A DNA stretch of 62,080 bases from Chloroflexota bacterium (lineage in GTDB: Bacteria; Chloroflexota; Dehalococcoidia; Lucifugimonadales; UBA826). The notes beneath the pieces were generated by a model. That model was not told the origin of the DNA and did no database searches. It was given only the letters and a program-made list of their open reading frames with translations. Position numbers and translations under genes: made by a program. The DNA lies in the NCBI GenBank assembly GCA_002722155.1, contig PBKS01000008.1:1-62080 (forward strand). The letters are read 5' to 3'. Numbering within the stretch: position 1 is the stretch's first letter; each line of letters starts with the position of its first letter. This document shows positions 34,595 through 44,490 of this stretch, one piece after another.

Positions 34595-35497
34595 TCAAGC
34601 CCTTGGGTGAGCTTTATCATATTGCTCTCTTACAAATTCCACCGTTAAATGAGTATATATCTGCGTTGTTGAAATACTAGCATGCCCGAGCAGTTCCTGT
34701 ACGTGCCTGAGCGGGGCTCCTCCCTCTAGTAAATGAGTCGCAAAGCTATGACGAAGGGTATGTGGAGTGATAAAATCTTCCAATCCAATCAATTTAGCAT
34801 ATCCTTTCACAACTCCCCAAAATCCTTGCCTGGTTAAGCGTGTTCCACGTTTATTCAAAAATAGGGCGCCGGATTTATTATGACTAAAACGGTTTCTGCC
34901 TTTAGAAAGGTATAGATCTATCATGCTAAGAGCCTTCTGGTGAACTGGTACTATTCTCTCCTTGGATCCTTTCCCCAGGCACCTTACCGACTCAGTTTCA
35001 AAATCAACGTCTTCTATATCCAAATTTACTATTTCACTTACTCTCAAACCGCTTGCATAAGCTATTTGTAACATAGCAGCGTCTCGCATCGCCTCAGAAG
35101 TCGAGGAACACTGCAACGGTATATCCAACAGCTTTTGGACATCCGTTAATTTCAGAACTTCCGGCAGATTCCTATATCTTCTGGGATTAGAGATCATGTC
35201 TGTGGGGTCATTTTCAATGAATCCTTCAGAATGCAAGTAGGCCATAAATGACTTCAAAGAGGCTATCTTCCTCCCTCGAGTGGCAGGAAGGTATGCTTTA
35301 CTGTTTAAATGCTCTAGGTATTGGTATATGTGTTGAGGTTTGACATTTTTCAGGTTCGACAAACCGGACTGTTCACTAAATTGAAAAAGATCATTTTTGT
35401 AGGAAATCAGAGTGTTCTGCGAACAAGCTCTTTCTACGACCAAATATTCTAAGAAATCCTCTATTAAGGAAGATGTGCTGTTTGATAAGTTGACCAT
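34595..35497 (-). CDS. xerD: Site-specific tyrosine recombinase XerC/XerD family
   Basis: The 300-residue protein has the N-terminal SAM-like core-binding domain (residues 10-95) and the catalytic domain with all active residues: R152 (SGLRVSE), K176 (GKGSKER), H246 and R249 (HTLRHSFATHLL), H272 (LGHASI) and nucleophile Y281. Size and even spacing match the XerC/XerD resolvases that unlink chromosome dimers at dif. There is no sign of a nearby integrated element, so a housekeeping role is likely. XerC cannot be separated from XerD by eye; the symbol is tentative. Confidence 0.88.
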   Translation of the reverse strand: MVNLSNSTSSLIEDFLEYLVVERACSQNTLISYKNDLFQFSEQSGLSNLKNVKPQHIYQYLEHLNSKAYLPATRGRKIASLKSFMAYLHSEGFIENDPTDMISNPRRYRNLPEVLKLTDVQKLLDIPLQCSSTSEAMRDAAMLQIAYASGLRVSEIVNLDIEDVDFETESVRCLGKGSKERIVPVHQKALSMIDLYLSKGRNRFSHNKSGALFLNKRGTRLTRQGFWGVVKGYAKLIGLEDFITPHTLRHSFATHLLEGGAPLRHVQELLGHASISTTQIYTHLTVEFVREQYDKAHPRA

Positions 35498-35545
35498 TTT
35501 ATATACGGCTCTACCTACAAAAATTTATTTCATATAGATCATACC

Positions 35546-35573
35546 TTGACATACCTTCTTTGCAGGATAAGAA
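35546..35573 (+). promoter_or_regulatory. Candidate promoter of lgt
   Basis: A perfect -35 box TTGACA (35546-35551) is followed after 16 bases by a weak -10 TAAGAA (35568-35573). Transcription would start near 35581, about 34 bases before the lgt ATG. The weak -10 keeps confidence low. Confidence 0.3.
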
Positions 35574-35614
35574 TTAATCTTGTTTATTGAGCAGTTCTAA
35601 AGCCCATTTTACAT

Positions 35615-36490
35615 ATGATTGAAATAATAACTGGACCATTTTTGATTGAATCCACCTCCTTTTTGCTAAGTTGGCATGGAGTGTTTAGCTTTATAGCAGT
35701 CGCTTCTGCAGTTTTCCTAGTGGGCAGATGGGCTCCCATGAGAAACATAAGCCCAGATGATGTTTATTCTATAGCTGTTTGGGCGATTATTTCTGGGATA
35801 GTAGGGGCCAGATTAGTACATGTCATCGATAATCTGCAGACGGGACCTAGTTATTTAGATAACCCTACTCAAATCTTTGCAATATGGACTGGTGGTATCG
35901 GAGTTTGGGGAGGCATTTTGGGCGGAGCGATAGGAGGGATAACATACGGGACAATAAAAAAGATGCCAATAATGCAAATAGCGGACCTGACAGCCCCAGC
36001 TATGCTAATCGCACAATCTATAGGTCGTCTAGGAGACATAGTAAATGGGGAACATTGTGCTAAGGCGACTGATTATTTTTTCGGATTCATATGGACACAT
36101 TCTCAAAGTGCAGCTGTGTACTGCTCCAATACAGGTTTGAATACGTCAGTACAGCCCGTGATCGCTTATGAAATATTCTGGAACCTGGCCAGTTTGATGT
36201 TGCTATGGAATCTGAAAGACAGAATAAAACCTGCAGGAATGCTATTCTGTCTTTATTTAGGTCTCTACTCGGCAGGAAGATTCTTAGTTACCTTTCTCAG
36301 GGAAGATAGAATTTGGGCTTTTGGGCTACAAGAAGCTCATTTTATAGCCATAGTTGTACTCTTCTTAATAGTGCCTATATTAGTATTCAAAGCAAGATTT
36401 GGAGACCCTAACCAAATAAGAAAGGAAATGATTTCAGCAGTGCCACAGCCAAGTAGGGCCGAGCGAAGAAGAATCCAAAGTAACAATTAG
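35615..36490 (+). CDS. lgt: Prolipoprotein diacylglyceryl transferase
   Basis: Lgt moves a diacylglyceryl group from phosphatidylglycerol onto the lipobox cysteine of prelipoproteins in the membrane. The 291-residue protein has about seven membrane spans and the family motifs: SWHGVFSF near residue 20, the GRLGDIVNGEHCA segment around residue 147 (the Lgt signature, with D where many have N), and LYSAGRFLVTFLRED near residue 220. No clear SD precedes the ATG. Its 3' end overlaps the end of the convergent recJ by four bases. Confidence 0.94.
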   Translation: MIEIITGPFLIESTSFLLSWHGVFSFIAVASAVFLVGRWAPMRNISPDDVYSIAVWAIISGIVGARLVHVIDNLQTGPSYLDNPTQIFAIWTGGIGVWGGILGGAIGGITYGTIKKMPIMQIADLTAPAMLIAQSIGRLGDIVNGEHCAKATDYFFGFIWTHSQSAAVYCSNTGLNTSVQPVIAYEIFWNLASLMLLWNLKDRIKPAGMLFCLYLGLYSAGRFLVTFLREDRIWAFGLQEAHFIAIVVLFLIVPILVFKARFGDPNQIRKEMISAVPQPSRAERRRIQSNN

Positions 36491-38172
36491 CAACTAGATC
36501 GGAAATCTGAAACAATAAATTGTAGGTTGAATTTTCCGTTCCAATAGTTCATTTCCGGTCTATATGCCAAATCCACCGACCCTTTACACTCTTCAACCCT
36601 AGTCCCTTGCCTAAAGGCAATGCCATCATAAAGACGCCCTTGATATTCCATCGTAATTTTTAAGTGATTTTTATTGGCTCCGACTTGTCTGGCATCCACT
36701 ATATTCATACCAGATGTCATAAAGACAGGCTGTTGATTTGTCTCTCCGTAAGGTTCCATGGCATTTAAAAAACTCAAAGAATCACTATTTACCCAAGACG
36801 GTGATATCTCTGCCTCTATCATCAGTGTAGGTTGGACATTTAACCCCATCAATAACTCATCCGCCACTGAGGACATTTTCGTCCTAAATTCTCGGAGATT
36901 ATCCTTTCTTATAGTAAATCCAGCTGCCATTGGGTGCCCACCGTATTGTTCAAAGCTATCGCTACACATATCCAGAGCGTTAATCATATTAAATTCAGGT
37001 ATGCTTCTGGCGCTGGCCCTAAAAGTTTCCCCCTGCCCAGAAGCCACTATAGCCGGACGATGGTACTCCTCTGATAACCTCCCAGCTATCAAACCCAAAA
37101 TGCCCGGAATCCAATTAGATTTCCCTGCGAAAATTATTGAAGGGACTCCACTCTCAAAATCGGATTTGATTTGATTTTTTGCCTCGAGCATAGCCTTTTC
37201 GGTAATCATTTGGCGTTTCTTATTCATTTCATCCAATTTTGCTGCCAAAGGACCCGCCTCAGCTCCATCAGATGCTAGCAACAACATTAGACTAAGATTT
37301 GCATGATCCAACCTTCCTGCAACATTGATCCTAGGGATGATTCCAAAAGACATATCCTGAGTGGAGAGATTTTTTTTCGAAACGTTACAGACCTCGATCA
37401 AAGCGTCGATACCGGGGATTTCTGACTTTTTCAATAAGTCCATACCCTTACTTACCAGATACCGATTTTCATCCCTCATCAGACCTACATCTGAAATCGT
37501 TCCCAGTGTTACATACACGTACAATTCGTCAGGTAATTCGACTTTTTTTCTTTGATATAAAGCCTGCATAACTTTGAAGGCTGTACCAACCCCAGTAAGA
37601 TATTTAAATGGATAAGAAGATCCTGGCAAGGAGGGATTTACGATTGCCACTGCTGCAGGTAATTCGTCAACTGCCGTATGATGATCTGTGACTATCGTAT
37701 CAATGCCCATATGAAGGGCTGTGTCAATCTCGTTACTAGAAGAAACTCCGCAATCTACTGTGATCAAGAGGGTGACAGACTTGGAAGCGAAAAATTCCAA
37801 TGCTTGCATACTTATACCATGACCCTCTTCAATTCGGTGCGGAACATATGGCAACACCTCCAACCCCATTTTTTCCAATCCTCGTGTCAGAAGAGCAGTT
37901 CCTGATATGCCGTCGGTATCGAAATCTCCGAATACTCCAACAACTTCTTTTGAATCTACAGCCTCTTCCAATCTATCTATGCAGACATGCATATCAGGAA
38001 GGAGAAAGGGGTCATGTAAAGAGGAAAGGGTAGGGGAAAGAAACTCGTCCATTTCCTCTTCTGTAGCTATACCCCTATGCACCAGAAGGGCGGATTCCAC
38101 TCTGCCCATACCCAGGGCGACAGTTTCGGAATCGCTCGCCTCTGGCAACAGTACCCATTTGTCATACTTCAA
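36487..38172 (-). CDS. recJ: Single-stranded-DNA-specific exonuclease RecJ
   Basis: RecJ is a 5'-3' single-strand exonuclease of recombination and mismatch repair. The 561-residue protein has the DHH phosphoesterase motifs GDFDTDGISG near residue 80, LITVDCGVSS, the TDHHTA metal site near residue 155, and the DHHA1 part with GGHPMAAGFTI near residue 415. The C-terminal OB-like domain is present. The start appears to be TTG: an in-frame stop lies four codons upstream, and the next ATG would remove the first 21 residues. An AGGA lies about ten bases before it. It follows fabF by 19 bases. Confidence 0.93.
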   Translation of the reverse strand: MKYDKWVLLPEASDSETVALGMGRVESALLVHRGIATEEEMDEFLSPTLSSLHDPFLLPDMHVCIDRLEEAVDSKEVVGVFGDFDTDGISGTALLTRGLEKMGLEVLPYVPHRIEEGHGISMQALEFFASKSVTLLITVDCGVSSSNEIDTALHMGIDTIVTDHHTAVDELPAAVAIVNPSLPGSSYPFKYLTGVGTAFKVMQALYQRKKVELPDELYVYVTLGTISDVGLMRDENRYLVSKGMDLLKKSEIPGIDALIEVCNVSKKNLSTQDMSFGIIPRINVAGRLDHANLSLMLLLASDGAEAGPLAAKLDEMNKKRQMITEKAMLEAKNQIKSDFESGVPSIIFAGKSNWIPGILGLIAGRLSEEYHRPAIVASGQGETFRASARSIPEFNMINALDMCSDSFEQYGGHPMAAGFTIRKDNLREFRTKMSSVADELLMGLNVQPTLMIEAEISPSWVNSDSLSFLNAMEPYGETNQQPVFMTSGMNIVDARQVGANKNHLKITMEYQGRLYDGIAFRQGTRVEECKGSVDLAYRPEMNYWNGKFNLQFIVSDFRSSC

Positions 38173-38191
38173 TATTCTGTAATCCTAAAAA

Positions 38192-39430
38192 TCAACTTGG
38201 ATTTTGAAATATCAAAGATGCATTGTGCCCGCCAAATCCAAAAGAATTACTCATAGCTTTAGTTAGGGGCAATTTTCTGTTGGAGCCAGGAGTATAATCC
38301 AAGTCACAGTCTGGATCTTGGTTCTTTAGATTAATAGTTGGGGGAACGGTCTGGTTTTTGAGCGCCATCACCGTAATGGCTGCCTCCAGGGCACCACTGG
38401 CACCTAATAGATGTCCTGTCATGGATTTGGTAGAACTGATCGGAATGTCATAAGCGTATTTTCCAAAAACAGATTTCATCGCCATTGTTTCAAACTTATC
38501 GTTTAAAGGCGTCGAGGTACCGTGAGCATTAATGTAATCAATCTCTTCGGGAAGTATATGGGCCTTACCTAGCGCAATATTCATAGCTCGCGCCCCTCCT
38601 TCCCCTTCTGGACCTGGCTGTGTTATATGGTATGCATCAGCAGTAGCCCCGTACCCTATCATCTCAGCAATGGGTTCTGCGCCACGGGCATTAATTGACG
38701 ATTCATTCTCTAGCACTAGTACGCCTGCCCCTTCACCCAACACAAATCCGTCTCTATCTTTATCAAATGGCCTAGAGGCCGTTTGGGGATCGTTATTTCT
38801 TTTAGACAGGGCCTGGCAAGCATTAAAGCCTGCAACCCCTACAGGGCATATCGCTGCCTCAGCGCCCCCAGCAATAGCACCGTCTACATCCCCTCTACGG
38901 ATAGCCTCAAATGCCATACCAATAGAGTCAGCCCCACTCGCACAGGCAGACACAGTGCAGTAATTTGCCCCTTTCGCACCCAACAACATTGACACCTGAC
39001 CCGAAGCCATATCTGGAAGCATCATGGGTACTAAAAAGGGACTAACCCTATTAGGCCCTCTGCTATTTAACACCCCAATTTGTTCTGAAAGGGTGATTAT
39101 CCCACCGATACCGCTTGCCACCATTACTGATATTCTTTCCTCATTAGTCTTATCAATTGTGAGCCCACTCTTTTCAAGGGCTTCAAGGGATGCCGCTGCT
39201 GCCAACTGCACAAACCGATCCATCCGCTTAGCTTGCTTCCTATCTAAATAATTTTGAGGATCGAAATCGGTCGCCTCTGCAGCGATGGTTGTCTCATATC
39301 CTTCAGAATCAAAGGAGGAAATGGTATCGATTCCGGAAACACCTTTTGTAAGGCTAGACCAGGTCTCATCGATTGTTAATCCAACAGGACTAATCGACCC
39401 AACACCAGTTATAAAAACTCTCTCAACCAT
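38192..39430 (-). CDS. fabF: 3-oxoacyl-ACP synthase II
   Basis: FabF condenses malonyl-ACP with a growing acyl-ACP in fatty acid elongation. The 412-residue protein has the Cys-His-His triad at C163 (SACASG), H303 (NAHGTSTPLND) and H340 (KSMTGHLLGASG), exactly the numbering of the E. coli enzyme. I used the ATG at 39430 with GGAG six bases upstream, not the TTG at 39448. It leads a fabF-recJ pair. No acyl carrier protein or other fab genes are in the window. Confidence 0.96.
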   Translation of the reverse strand: MVERVFITGVGSISPVGLTIDETWSSLTKGVSGIDTISSFDSEGYETTIAAEATDFDPQNYLDRKQAKRMDRFVQLAAAASLEALEKSGLTIDKTNEERISVMVASGIGGIITLSEQIGVLNSRGPNRVSPFLVPMMLPDMASGQVSMLLGAKGANYCTVSACASGADSIGMAFEAIRRGDVDGAIAGGAEAAICPVGVAGFNACQALSKRNNDPQTASRPFDKDRDGFVLGEGAGVLVLENESSINARGAEPIAEMIGYGATADAYHITQPGPEGEGGARAMNIALGKAHILPEEIDYINAHGTSTPLNDKFETMAMKSVFGKYAYDIPISSTKSMTGHLLGASGALEAAITVMALKNQTVPPTINLKNQDPDCDLDYTPGSNRKLPLTKAMSNSFGFGGHNASLIFQNPS

Positions 39431-39514
39431 TGAATTCTCCAAACACAAATTGATTATGATTTTTCCGGTAAACCTGGTAACAAATCGGTACTTTCATTGT
39501 GAACTTCACAGCGG

Positions 39515-39523
39515 ATTATAACA
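39515..39523 (-). promoter_or_regulatory. Extended -10 promoter upstream of fabF
   Basis: On the minus strand the sequence reads TGTTATAAT, a perfect TATAAT with a TG motif one base before it (extended -10). Transcription would start near 39508, giving a leader of about 78 bases for fabF. There is no good -35 box, as is common for extended -10 promoters. Confidence 0.5.
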
Positions 39524-39552
39524 GTCGAAATAAGGGCCACACATTGGTAGAG

Positions 39553-40047
39553 CTACCGATTTAATCCCGTTTCCCAAAAAAATGAATCTCCCAAACATTT
39601 TGCAAATGCAGAGGAATCATCTGTCGGTACAACGACAATTTCCGATCCTTTGGACCGACATTTAATTGAAAGAATCGGTGAATAAGCCGAAGATATGGTA
39701 CTCAATTTGACATAAATACCCTTAAAGTCCTCCCACTCCAAAGTCCATAAACAATAGAAAGCAGTAAGTAACTCATCTCCAGAAATAAATGGTTCTACAC
39801 CTCGGACAGCCTCGATTTCATCAAATTGGTCCGGGGGCTCACAAAGTTTTTGAATTTCATGCAACGTAGTGAAAATTAATTGGTCCTTATTGTTGGCATC
39901 CGCCCACAGCATTGAGGCCACCAATTCAGAATTACCTTGATTTCCCTCGAATCCGCTTTTCTTCAAAAACTCGGCAGCCTCCGGAAGAAGACTCTGAATT
40001 TCCTGAAACCGTTGTTTCCAGTTATTAGTGTATTTATCTTGAGTCAT
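39553..40047 (-). CDS. Hypothetical protein, 164 residues
   Basis: I do not recognise this soluble protein. It begins MTQDKYTNNWKQRFQEIQ, has a mostly helical N-terminal half, and a beta-rich C-terminal part (LSIKCRSKGSEIVVVPTDD). The frame extends to 40104, but the ATG at 40047 has an AAGGA SD seven bases upstream and was chosen. It is divergent from mtaB, with 97 bases between the starts, and ends about 120 bases upstream of fabF. Nothing in the context suggests a function. Confidence 0.7.
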   Translation of the reverse strand: MTQDKYTNNWKQRFQEIQSLLPEAAEFLKKSGFEGNQGNSELVASMLWADANNKDQLIFTTLHEIQKLCEPPDQFDEIEAVRGVEPFISGDELLTAFYCLWTLEWEDFKGIYVKLSTISSAYSPILSIKCRSKGSEIVVVPTDDSSAFAKCLGDSFFWETGLNR

Positions 40048-40144
40048 AAGGTTATCCTTAAATATATATAAGTCCTTAGAAGGATATAATGATTTAACAA
40101 ACATTTCACCGACGTCTGCATCCGTTGGAGGTTTAGTAAAAACA

Positions 40145-41437
40145 ATGCGCGTAGCCTTTGAGACTCACGGTTGTAAATTGAATCAGGCTGACACTCTAAA
40201 GTTATCTGAAGAGTTTTATAAGGCCGGGTTTGAAATTGTAAAAGAAACTCAACCATTTGATGTATATGTGCTGAATTCATGTACCGTGACACACGTAGCG
40301 GATAGAAAAAGTAGGAATTCCGCCCGGTCAGCAAAAAAACTAAACCCCGATTCATTTCTCGTATTCACCGGTTGTTATGCTGAAAGAGACCCACAGTTCT
40401 TGGAAGCCATTAAGGATATAGATCTGGTTATTGGAAATACCGACAAAAAGGGGCTGGTCGGTAAAGTAATAGCACAACTCAACCTTGAAACTGATGTACC
40501 CAGCAACTCCATCAGCCAACATTCCATGGAATCTTTCACTAGCAAAACACGTGCCATGGTCAAAATACAGGAAGGATGTAATCAGGTCTGCGCATATTGC
40601 ATAGTTCCTAAAGTTCGTGGGAGAGAAAATAGCATCCCAGTAACCAAATTGGTCGACCAGATCAATCATCTTCATAAAACGGGTTTTAAAGAAGTGGTCC
40701 TAACAGGTACTCAACTCGGAAGCTATGGATTTGATTTACCCAAAACAAACCTGAAATACATGTTGTCCAATGTATTGAAAAACACAGATATCCCTCGCAT
40801 AAGGGTATCTTCCCTACAACCACAAGAAATCGGGGAAAGCCTACTAGAACTCTGGGAGGATCCAAGACTTTGCCAACATTTTCATGTTCCTCTACAAAGT
40901 GGTAGTAATTCAATACTTAAATCTATGCGAAGACGCTATTCCTCGGAACAATATCTCCGATCTATAGCACGGATTAACTCTATGCTCCCAGAGGCATCTA
41001 TAACCAGTGATGTGATAGTTGGGTTTCCGAATGAAAGCGATCAAGACTTCGATGAAACTTTGAAAGTATGCAAGGAAATTAATTTCTCTGACTTACATGT
41101 CTTCAAGTTTTCTACAAGACCTGGCACCTCTGCTGCACACATGCCGGATAATGTTTGTTTTTCTACTAAATCTCAGAGATCCAGAGAATTAATATCCATA
41201 GCCTCTAACAGTTTTCATAGATACAGAAGTACTCTTATCGGGAAAAAAGAACATGTGCTTTGGGAAGAGCCTTCTACCAATCAAAACCCTGATGGGTATT
41301 CAATCTATACAGGTCTGACTGGTAACTACATAAGGGTGAAAGCAACCTCTAACAAGCACCTGACAGGGTTAATAGAACCAGTCACTCTCAATGCGGATAC
41401 CGTTGCTGACTCAACGGTGATGCTGGGACTTCGATAA
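40145..41437 (+). CDS. mtaB: tRNA (t6A37) methylthiotransferase MtaB
   Basis: MtaB turns t6A37 into ms2t6A37 on ANN-decoding tRNAs. The 430-residue protein has the three N-terminal cluster cysteines C10, C46 and C77 (UPF0004 domain), the radical-SAM motif C145-x3-C149-x2-C152, and a C-terminal TRAM-like part. The start THGCKLNQADT is closer to MtaB than to MiaB. A GGAGG lies 12 bases before the ATG and a TATAAT is at 40085-40090. It acts after TsaBDE, whose B and E subunits are encoded at 3.3-4.4 kb. Confidence 0.92.
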   Translation: MRVAFETHGCKLNQADTLKLSEEFYKAGFEIVKETQPFDVYVLNSCTVTHVADRKSRNSARSAKKLNPDSFLVFTGCYAERDPQFLEAIKDIDLVIGNTDKKGLVGKVIAQLNLETDVPSNSISQHSMESFTSKTRAMVKIQEGCNQVCAYCIVPKVRGRENSIPVTKLVDQINHLHKTGFKEVVLTGTQLGSYGFDLPKTNLKYMLSNVLKNTDIPRIRVSSLQPQEIGESLLELWEDPRLCQHFHVPLQSGSNSILKSMRRRYSSEQYLRSIARINSMLPEASITSDVIVGFPNESDQDFDETLKVCKEINFSDLHVFKFSTRPGTSAAHMPDNVCFSTKSQRSRELISIASNSFHRYRSTLIGKKEHVLWEEPSTNQNPDGYSIYTGLTGNYIRVKATSNKHLTGLIEPVTLNADTVADSTVMLGLR

Positions 41438-41457
41438 GTTATAAATCCTCATAAATA

Positions 41458-42747
41458 TTATTCCGACTTCAAAATATCCACAGCATCTCCGAACACTTCC
41501 AAGGTTTTATCAACATCATCAACACTGTGTTCGGTTGAAAAGTAGAATTTTGTCGTGCCTTTAAAAATTCCACGTTCTAAAAGAAGTTGGTTGAACCTAG
41601 CTAATTTTTGAGAATCTGCATGGAGTGTACTACGATAATCGAATACTTCGTGGTCGGTAAAAAACACATCAAATAAAACTGGTTCCCCAACTACTTTTGC
41701 GGGGATTTCCGAGTTATCTAATATATCCTTAAGCCCTTTCATAACCTTCTTCCCAGCATTAAACATATTCTCATATGCTCCATCTCGCTTAAGGATATCT
41801 AAAGTTGCAAGTCCAGCAGCGCAAGCAATAGGATTCCCGCTGAGAGTACCAATTTGAGGCATAAACCGATCCTTCGACACTTTCTCTGAATCGAAGTGAC
41901 TCATTATTTCATCTCTTCCAGCAACAGCGGTAAGTGGGAATCCTCCAGCAATAGCTTTACCTAGGGTACAGATATCAGGAACAACACCATAGTAATCCTG
42001 AGCTCCTCCATATGAAAACCTAAAGCCGGTCACCACTTCATCAAATATTAAAGGTATCTCATAATGACTGGTTATTTCTCTCAATCCTTCTAGAAACCCT
42101 TGTTTCGGTGGTAACAACCTTTGGAAAGGCTCTACTATGACTCCACCCAGCTCATCACTGTACCGGTCGATTATTGCGGTGGTAGTTTCAAGATCATTAA
42201 AAGGAGCTATTAGCATCTCTGATCTTACAGACTTGGGAATTCCCGCTGTATCTGGTTCAGCCTGAGGAAAATCCATCAATGTGGAAGGTGACATACTCAT
42301 CAGAGCATAGTCATTCATTCCGTGGAATCCCCCTTCAAATTTCAGTATCTTATCTTTTCCTCTGAACGATCTAGCTAATCGCATGGCATATAAAGTAGCT
42401 TCAGAACCGGTACTTAGGAACCTAACTTTGTCGGCGCATGGTACTGCTTCAACAATTTCTTCTGCCAACTGAACAGATTTTTCGTTTGTGGCAAAGAAGG
42501 TAGTTCCTTCACTTAATTGATTCAACACCGCCTCTATTACTGGTGGGTTGGCATGCCCAACAAGCATCGGCCCCGAACCAAGAAGATAATCTATGTATTC
42601 GTTACCACTTTCGTCCCATATATGACTACCCATACCTTTATTTATAATCAAATCATAGTTTAAATTTCCAAGTGACCCCTGGGGCAGTACTCTGGCTGCT
42701 CTATCCAAAATATCTCTTTCTCGATCAGTCCGATTCCTGTTTTCCAT
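41458..42747 (-). CDS. Class III aminotransferase, glutamate-1-semialdehyde aminomutase-like
   Basis: This 429-residue PLP enzyme resembles HemL. It shows STGSEATLYAMRLARS (phosphate-binding part), the LIFDEVVTGFRF segment, and LGKAIAGGFPLTAVAG with the Schiff-base lysine. True HemL supports tetrapyrrole synthesis, but here no hem gene is nearby. A second related enzyme lies at 57987-59315, so at least one is probably an aminotransferase for another omega-amino compound. It converges with mtaB (20 bases) and is divergent from pepA. Confidence 0.88.
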   Translation of the reverse strand: MENRNRTDRERDILDRAARVLPQGSLGNLNYDLIINKGMGSHIWDESGNEYIDYLLGSGPMLVGHANPPVIEAVLNQLSEGTTFFATNEKSVQLAEEIVEAVPCADKVRFLSTGSEATLYAMRLARSFRGKDKILKFEGGFHGMNDYALMSMSPSTLMDFPQAEPDTAGIPKSVRSEMLIAPFNDLETTTAIIDRYSDELGGVIVEPFQRLLPPKQGFLEGLREITSHYEIPLIFDEVVTGFRFSYGGAQDYYGVVPDICTLGKAIAGGFPLTAVAGRDEIMSHFDSEKVSKDRFMPQIGTLSGNPIACAAGLATLDILKRDGAYENMFNAGKKVMKGLKDILDNSEIPAKVVGEPVLFDVFFTDHEVFDYRSTLHADSQKLARFNQLLLERGIFKGTTKFYFSTEHSVDDVDKTLEVFGDAVDILKSE

Positions 42748-42891
42748 GTCATTTCCTCATATGTATGCGTTGTCATCGTGAGGATTATATCAATGCCTAC
42801 CAAAAATAGTATTACACCATATTATGCCAACACTTTTGTCTGAAGATGGTAAAGTGAAAGCCTAATTATTCATATAATCTAGGTGAGCAAA

Positions 42892-44376
42892 ATGAATATC
42901 AATTTTCAACAAGGTGACCCTTTAAAGCTCGAAACAGATTGCCTTCTAGCAGGCCTTTTCGAAGGAGATGAATTCTCTTCCGGAATTCTCGTTGAAGCGC
43001 CCCATAGTTTAGTCGACTCTCTCGAGACTCTATACTCGAAAGGAGAGCTTACGGGAAAATCTGGTAATTCCACTCTAATTCACACCTTAGGTAACGCGGT
43101 TCCACTTAGAATTATGTTCCTAGGTTTGGGTAAACGTGAGTCAATGACCGAGAGCACTATCAGGGATGTATTAGGATCTGCTGTCAGAAAAGCTAGAGGA
43201 ATCAGGGTGACTAGTATAGCTGTCGCTGTGGATACCTTCAGTACCAAGGAAACAGATTCTAATAGGGTGGCCGAGATCACAACTATGGCATCTATAAACG
43301 GCCTCTATAGATATGAAAATCACGTTTCTGAAAAATCAGAAACCACAGTAACCGAAATTTTGTTAAATATGGAGTCTGCTGCTGAATCTAATGTAGTTTC
43401 TTATACAGCGATCGCGGAAGCCGTAAACCTAGCAAGAGACCTTTCTAACACTCCCCCAAACCACATGACGCCAACAATACTTAGCAATATTGCCAAAGAA
43501 AAAGCGGATGAAAACGGCATAGGATTCGAGCTAATCGACGAAAAAGCAATGAAAAAATTTGGCATGGGATCAATATTGGGTGTAGCGCAAGGGAGCTCCG
43601 AACCGGCCTATTTGATCATTATGAAATATGAAGGTGCCAAACATAGTCCAGATGACTCGATCGCCTTGGTCGGCAAAGGAATAACTTTTGATAGCGGCGG
43701 CCTTAGCCTAAAACCTCCCTCCGGAATGATGACAATGAAAGGAGACATGGCAGGAGGAGCGGCTGTAATTGCCGCGATTACTGCAATTTCCAAATTAAAT
43801 TTAGAAATCAACGTCTACGGAATTGTCGCTGCTACCGAAAACATGCCTGGAGGAATGGCCCAAAGACCAGGAGACGTGGTTACTGCAATGAACGGAACTA
43901 CAATTGAGGTTCTGAATACCGATGCTGAAGGTAGATTAGTTCTAGCGGACGCATTGTGCTATGCAAATCATCTGGGCGTAAGCAAAATTGTTGACATTGC
44001 TACTTTGACTGGAGCCATAAGGACGGCCTTAGGCGACCAAATAATAGGTACCTTTGGGAATAATGATTTATTCACGAAACAGGTGATTCAGGCAGGTTCC
44101 GAAGAGGGGGAAAGACTATGGGAGCTACCCGCTGACGATTCCTTCACAAAGAATTTTAAAAGTGAGATCGCTGATATCAAGAATATTGGTGGAGGGGGAG
44201 CTGGAGCTACTATAGGGGCGATGGTTATAGGAAAATTCGCTGGTGATACTCCTTGGGTTCATCTCGATATAGCCGCAGTGAGCAGAACAAATACGGTGAA
44301 CGGAGACATGGCAAAAGGTGCGACGGGAATACCTGTAAAAACGTTGGTGTCTTTATGTAAATCTTTGAGTAAATAA
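42892..44376 (+). CDS. pepA: Leucyl aminopeptidase (cytosol aminopeptidase, M17)
   Basis: PepA is a two-metal aminopeptidase that removes N-terminal residues from peptides in the cytosol. The 494-residue protein has the M17 signature NTDAEGRLVLADAL, the metal-binding KGITFDSGGLSLKP segment, and KGDMAGGAAV with the catalytic lysine. I used the ATG at 42892 with AGGTGA just upstream, not the GTG at 42883. A TATAAT at 42873-42878 lies very near the start, so the leader may be very short. Confidence 0.95.
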   Translation: MNINFQQGDPLKLETDCLLAGLFEGDEFSSGILVEAPHSLVDSLETLYSKGELTGKSGNSTLIHTLGNAVPLRIMFLGLGKRESMTESTIRDVLGSAVRKARGIRVTSIAVAVDTFSTKETDSNRVAEITTMASINGLYRYENHVSEKSETTVTEILLNMESAAESNVVSYTAIAEAVNLARDLSNTPPNHMTPTILSNIAKEKADENGIGFELIDEKAMKKFGMGSILGVAQGSSEPAYLIIMKYEGAKHSPDDSIALVGKGITFDSGGLSLKPPSGMMTMKGDMAGGAAVIAAITAISKLNLEINVYGIVAATENMPGGMAQRPGDVVTAMNGTTIEVLNTDAEGRLVLADALCYANHLGVSKIVDIATLTGAIRTALGDQIIGTFGNNDLFTKQVIQAGSEEGERLWELPADDSFTKNFKSEIADIKNIGGGGAGATIGAMVIGKFAGDTPWVHLDIAAVSRTNTVNGDMAKGATGIPVKTLVSLCKSLSK

Positions 44377-44490
44377 ATAATATCTATTCATGGTTATTAT
44401 TAAGGTTGTAAAGGTTACTTGAGGTGTGATACGGTCGAGGGCCCGATCATTGACAATTATGAAAGGAATATCTCTACTGAGGCCATAACT

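Noticed and set aside
34595-35497. Phage or island integrase
   Set aside because: Length and motif spacing match XerC/XerD, and the neighbours are housekeeping genes.
41458-42747. Confident call as HemL
   Set aside because: A second similar enzyme is present and no heme gene is nearby, so the substrate is left open.
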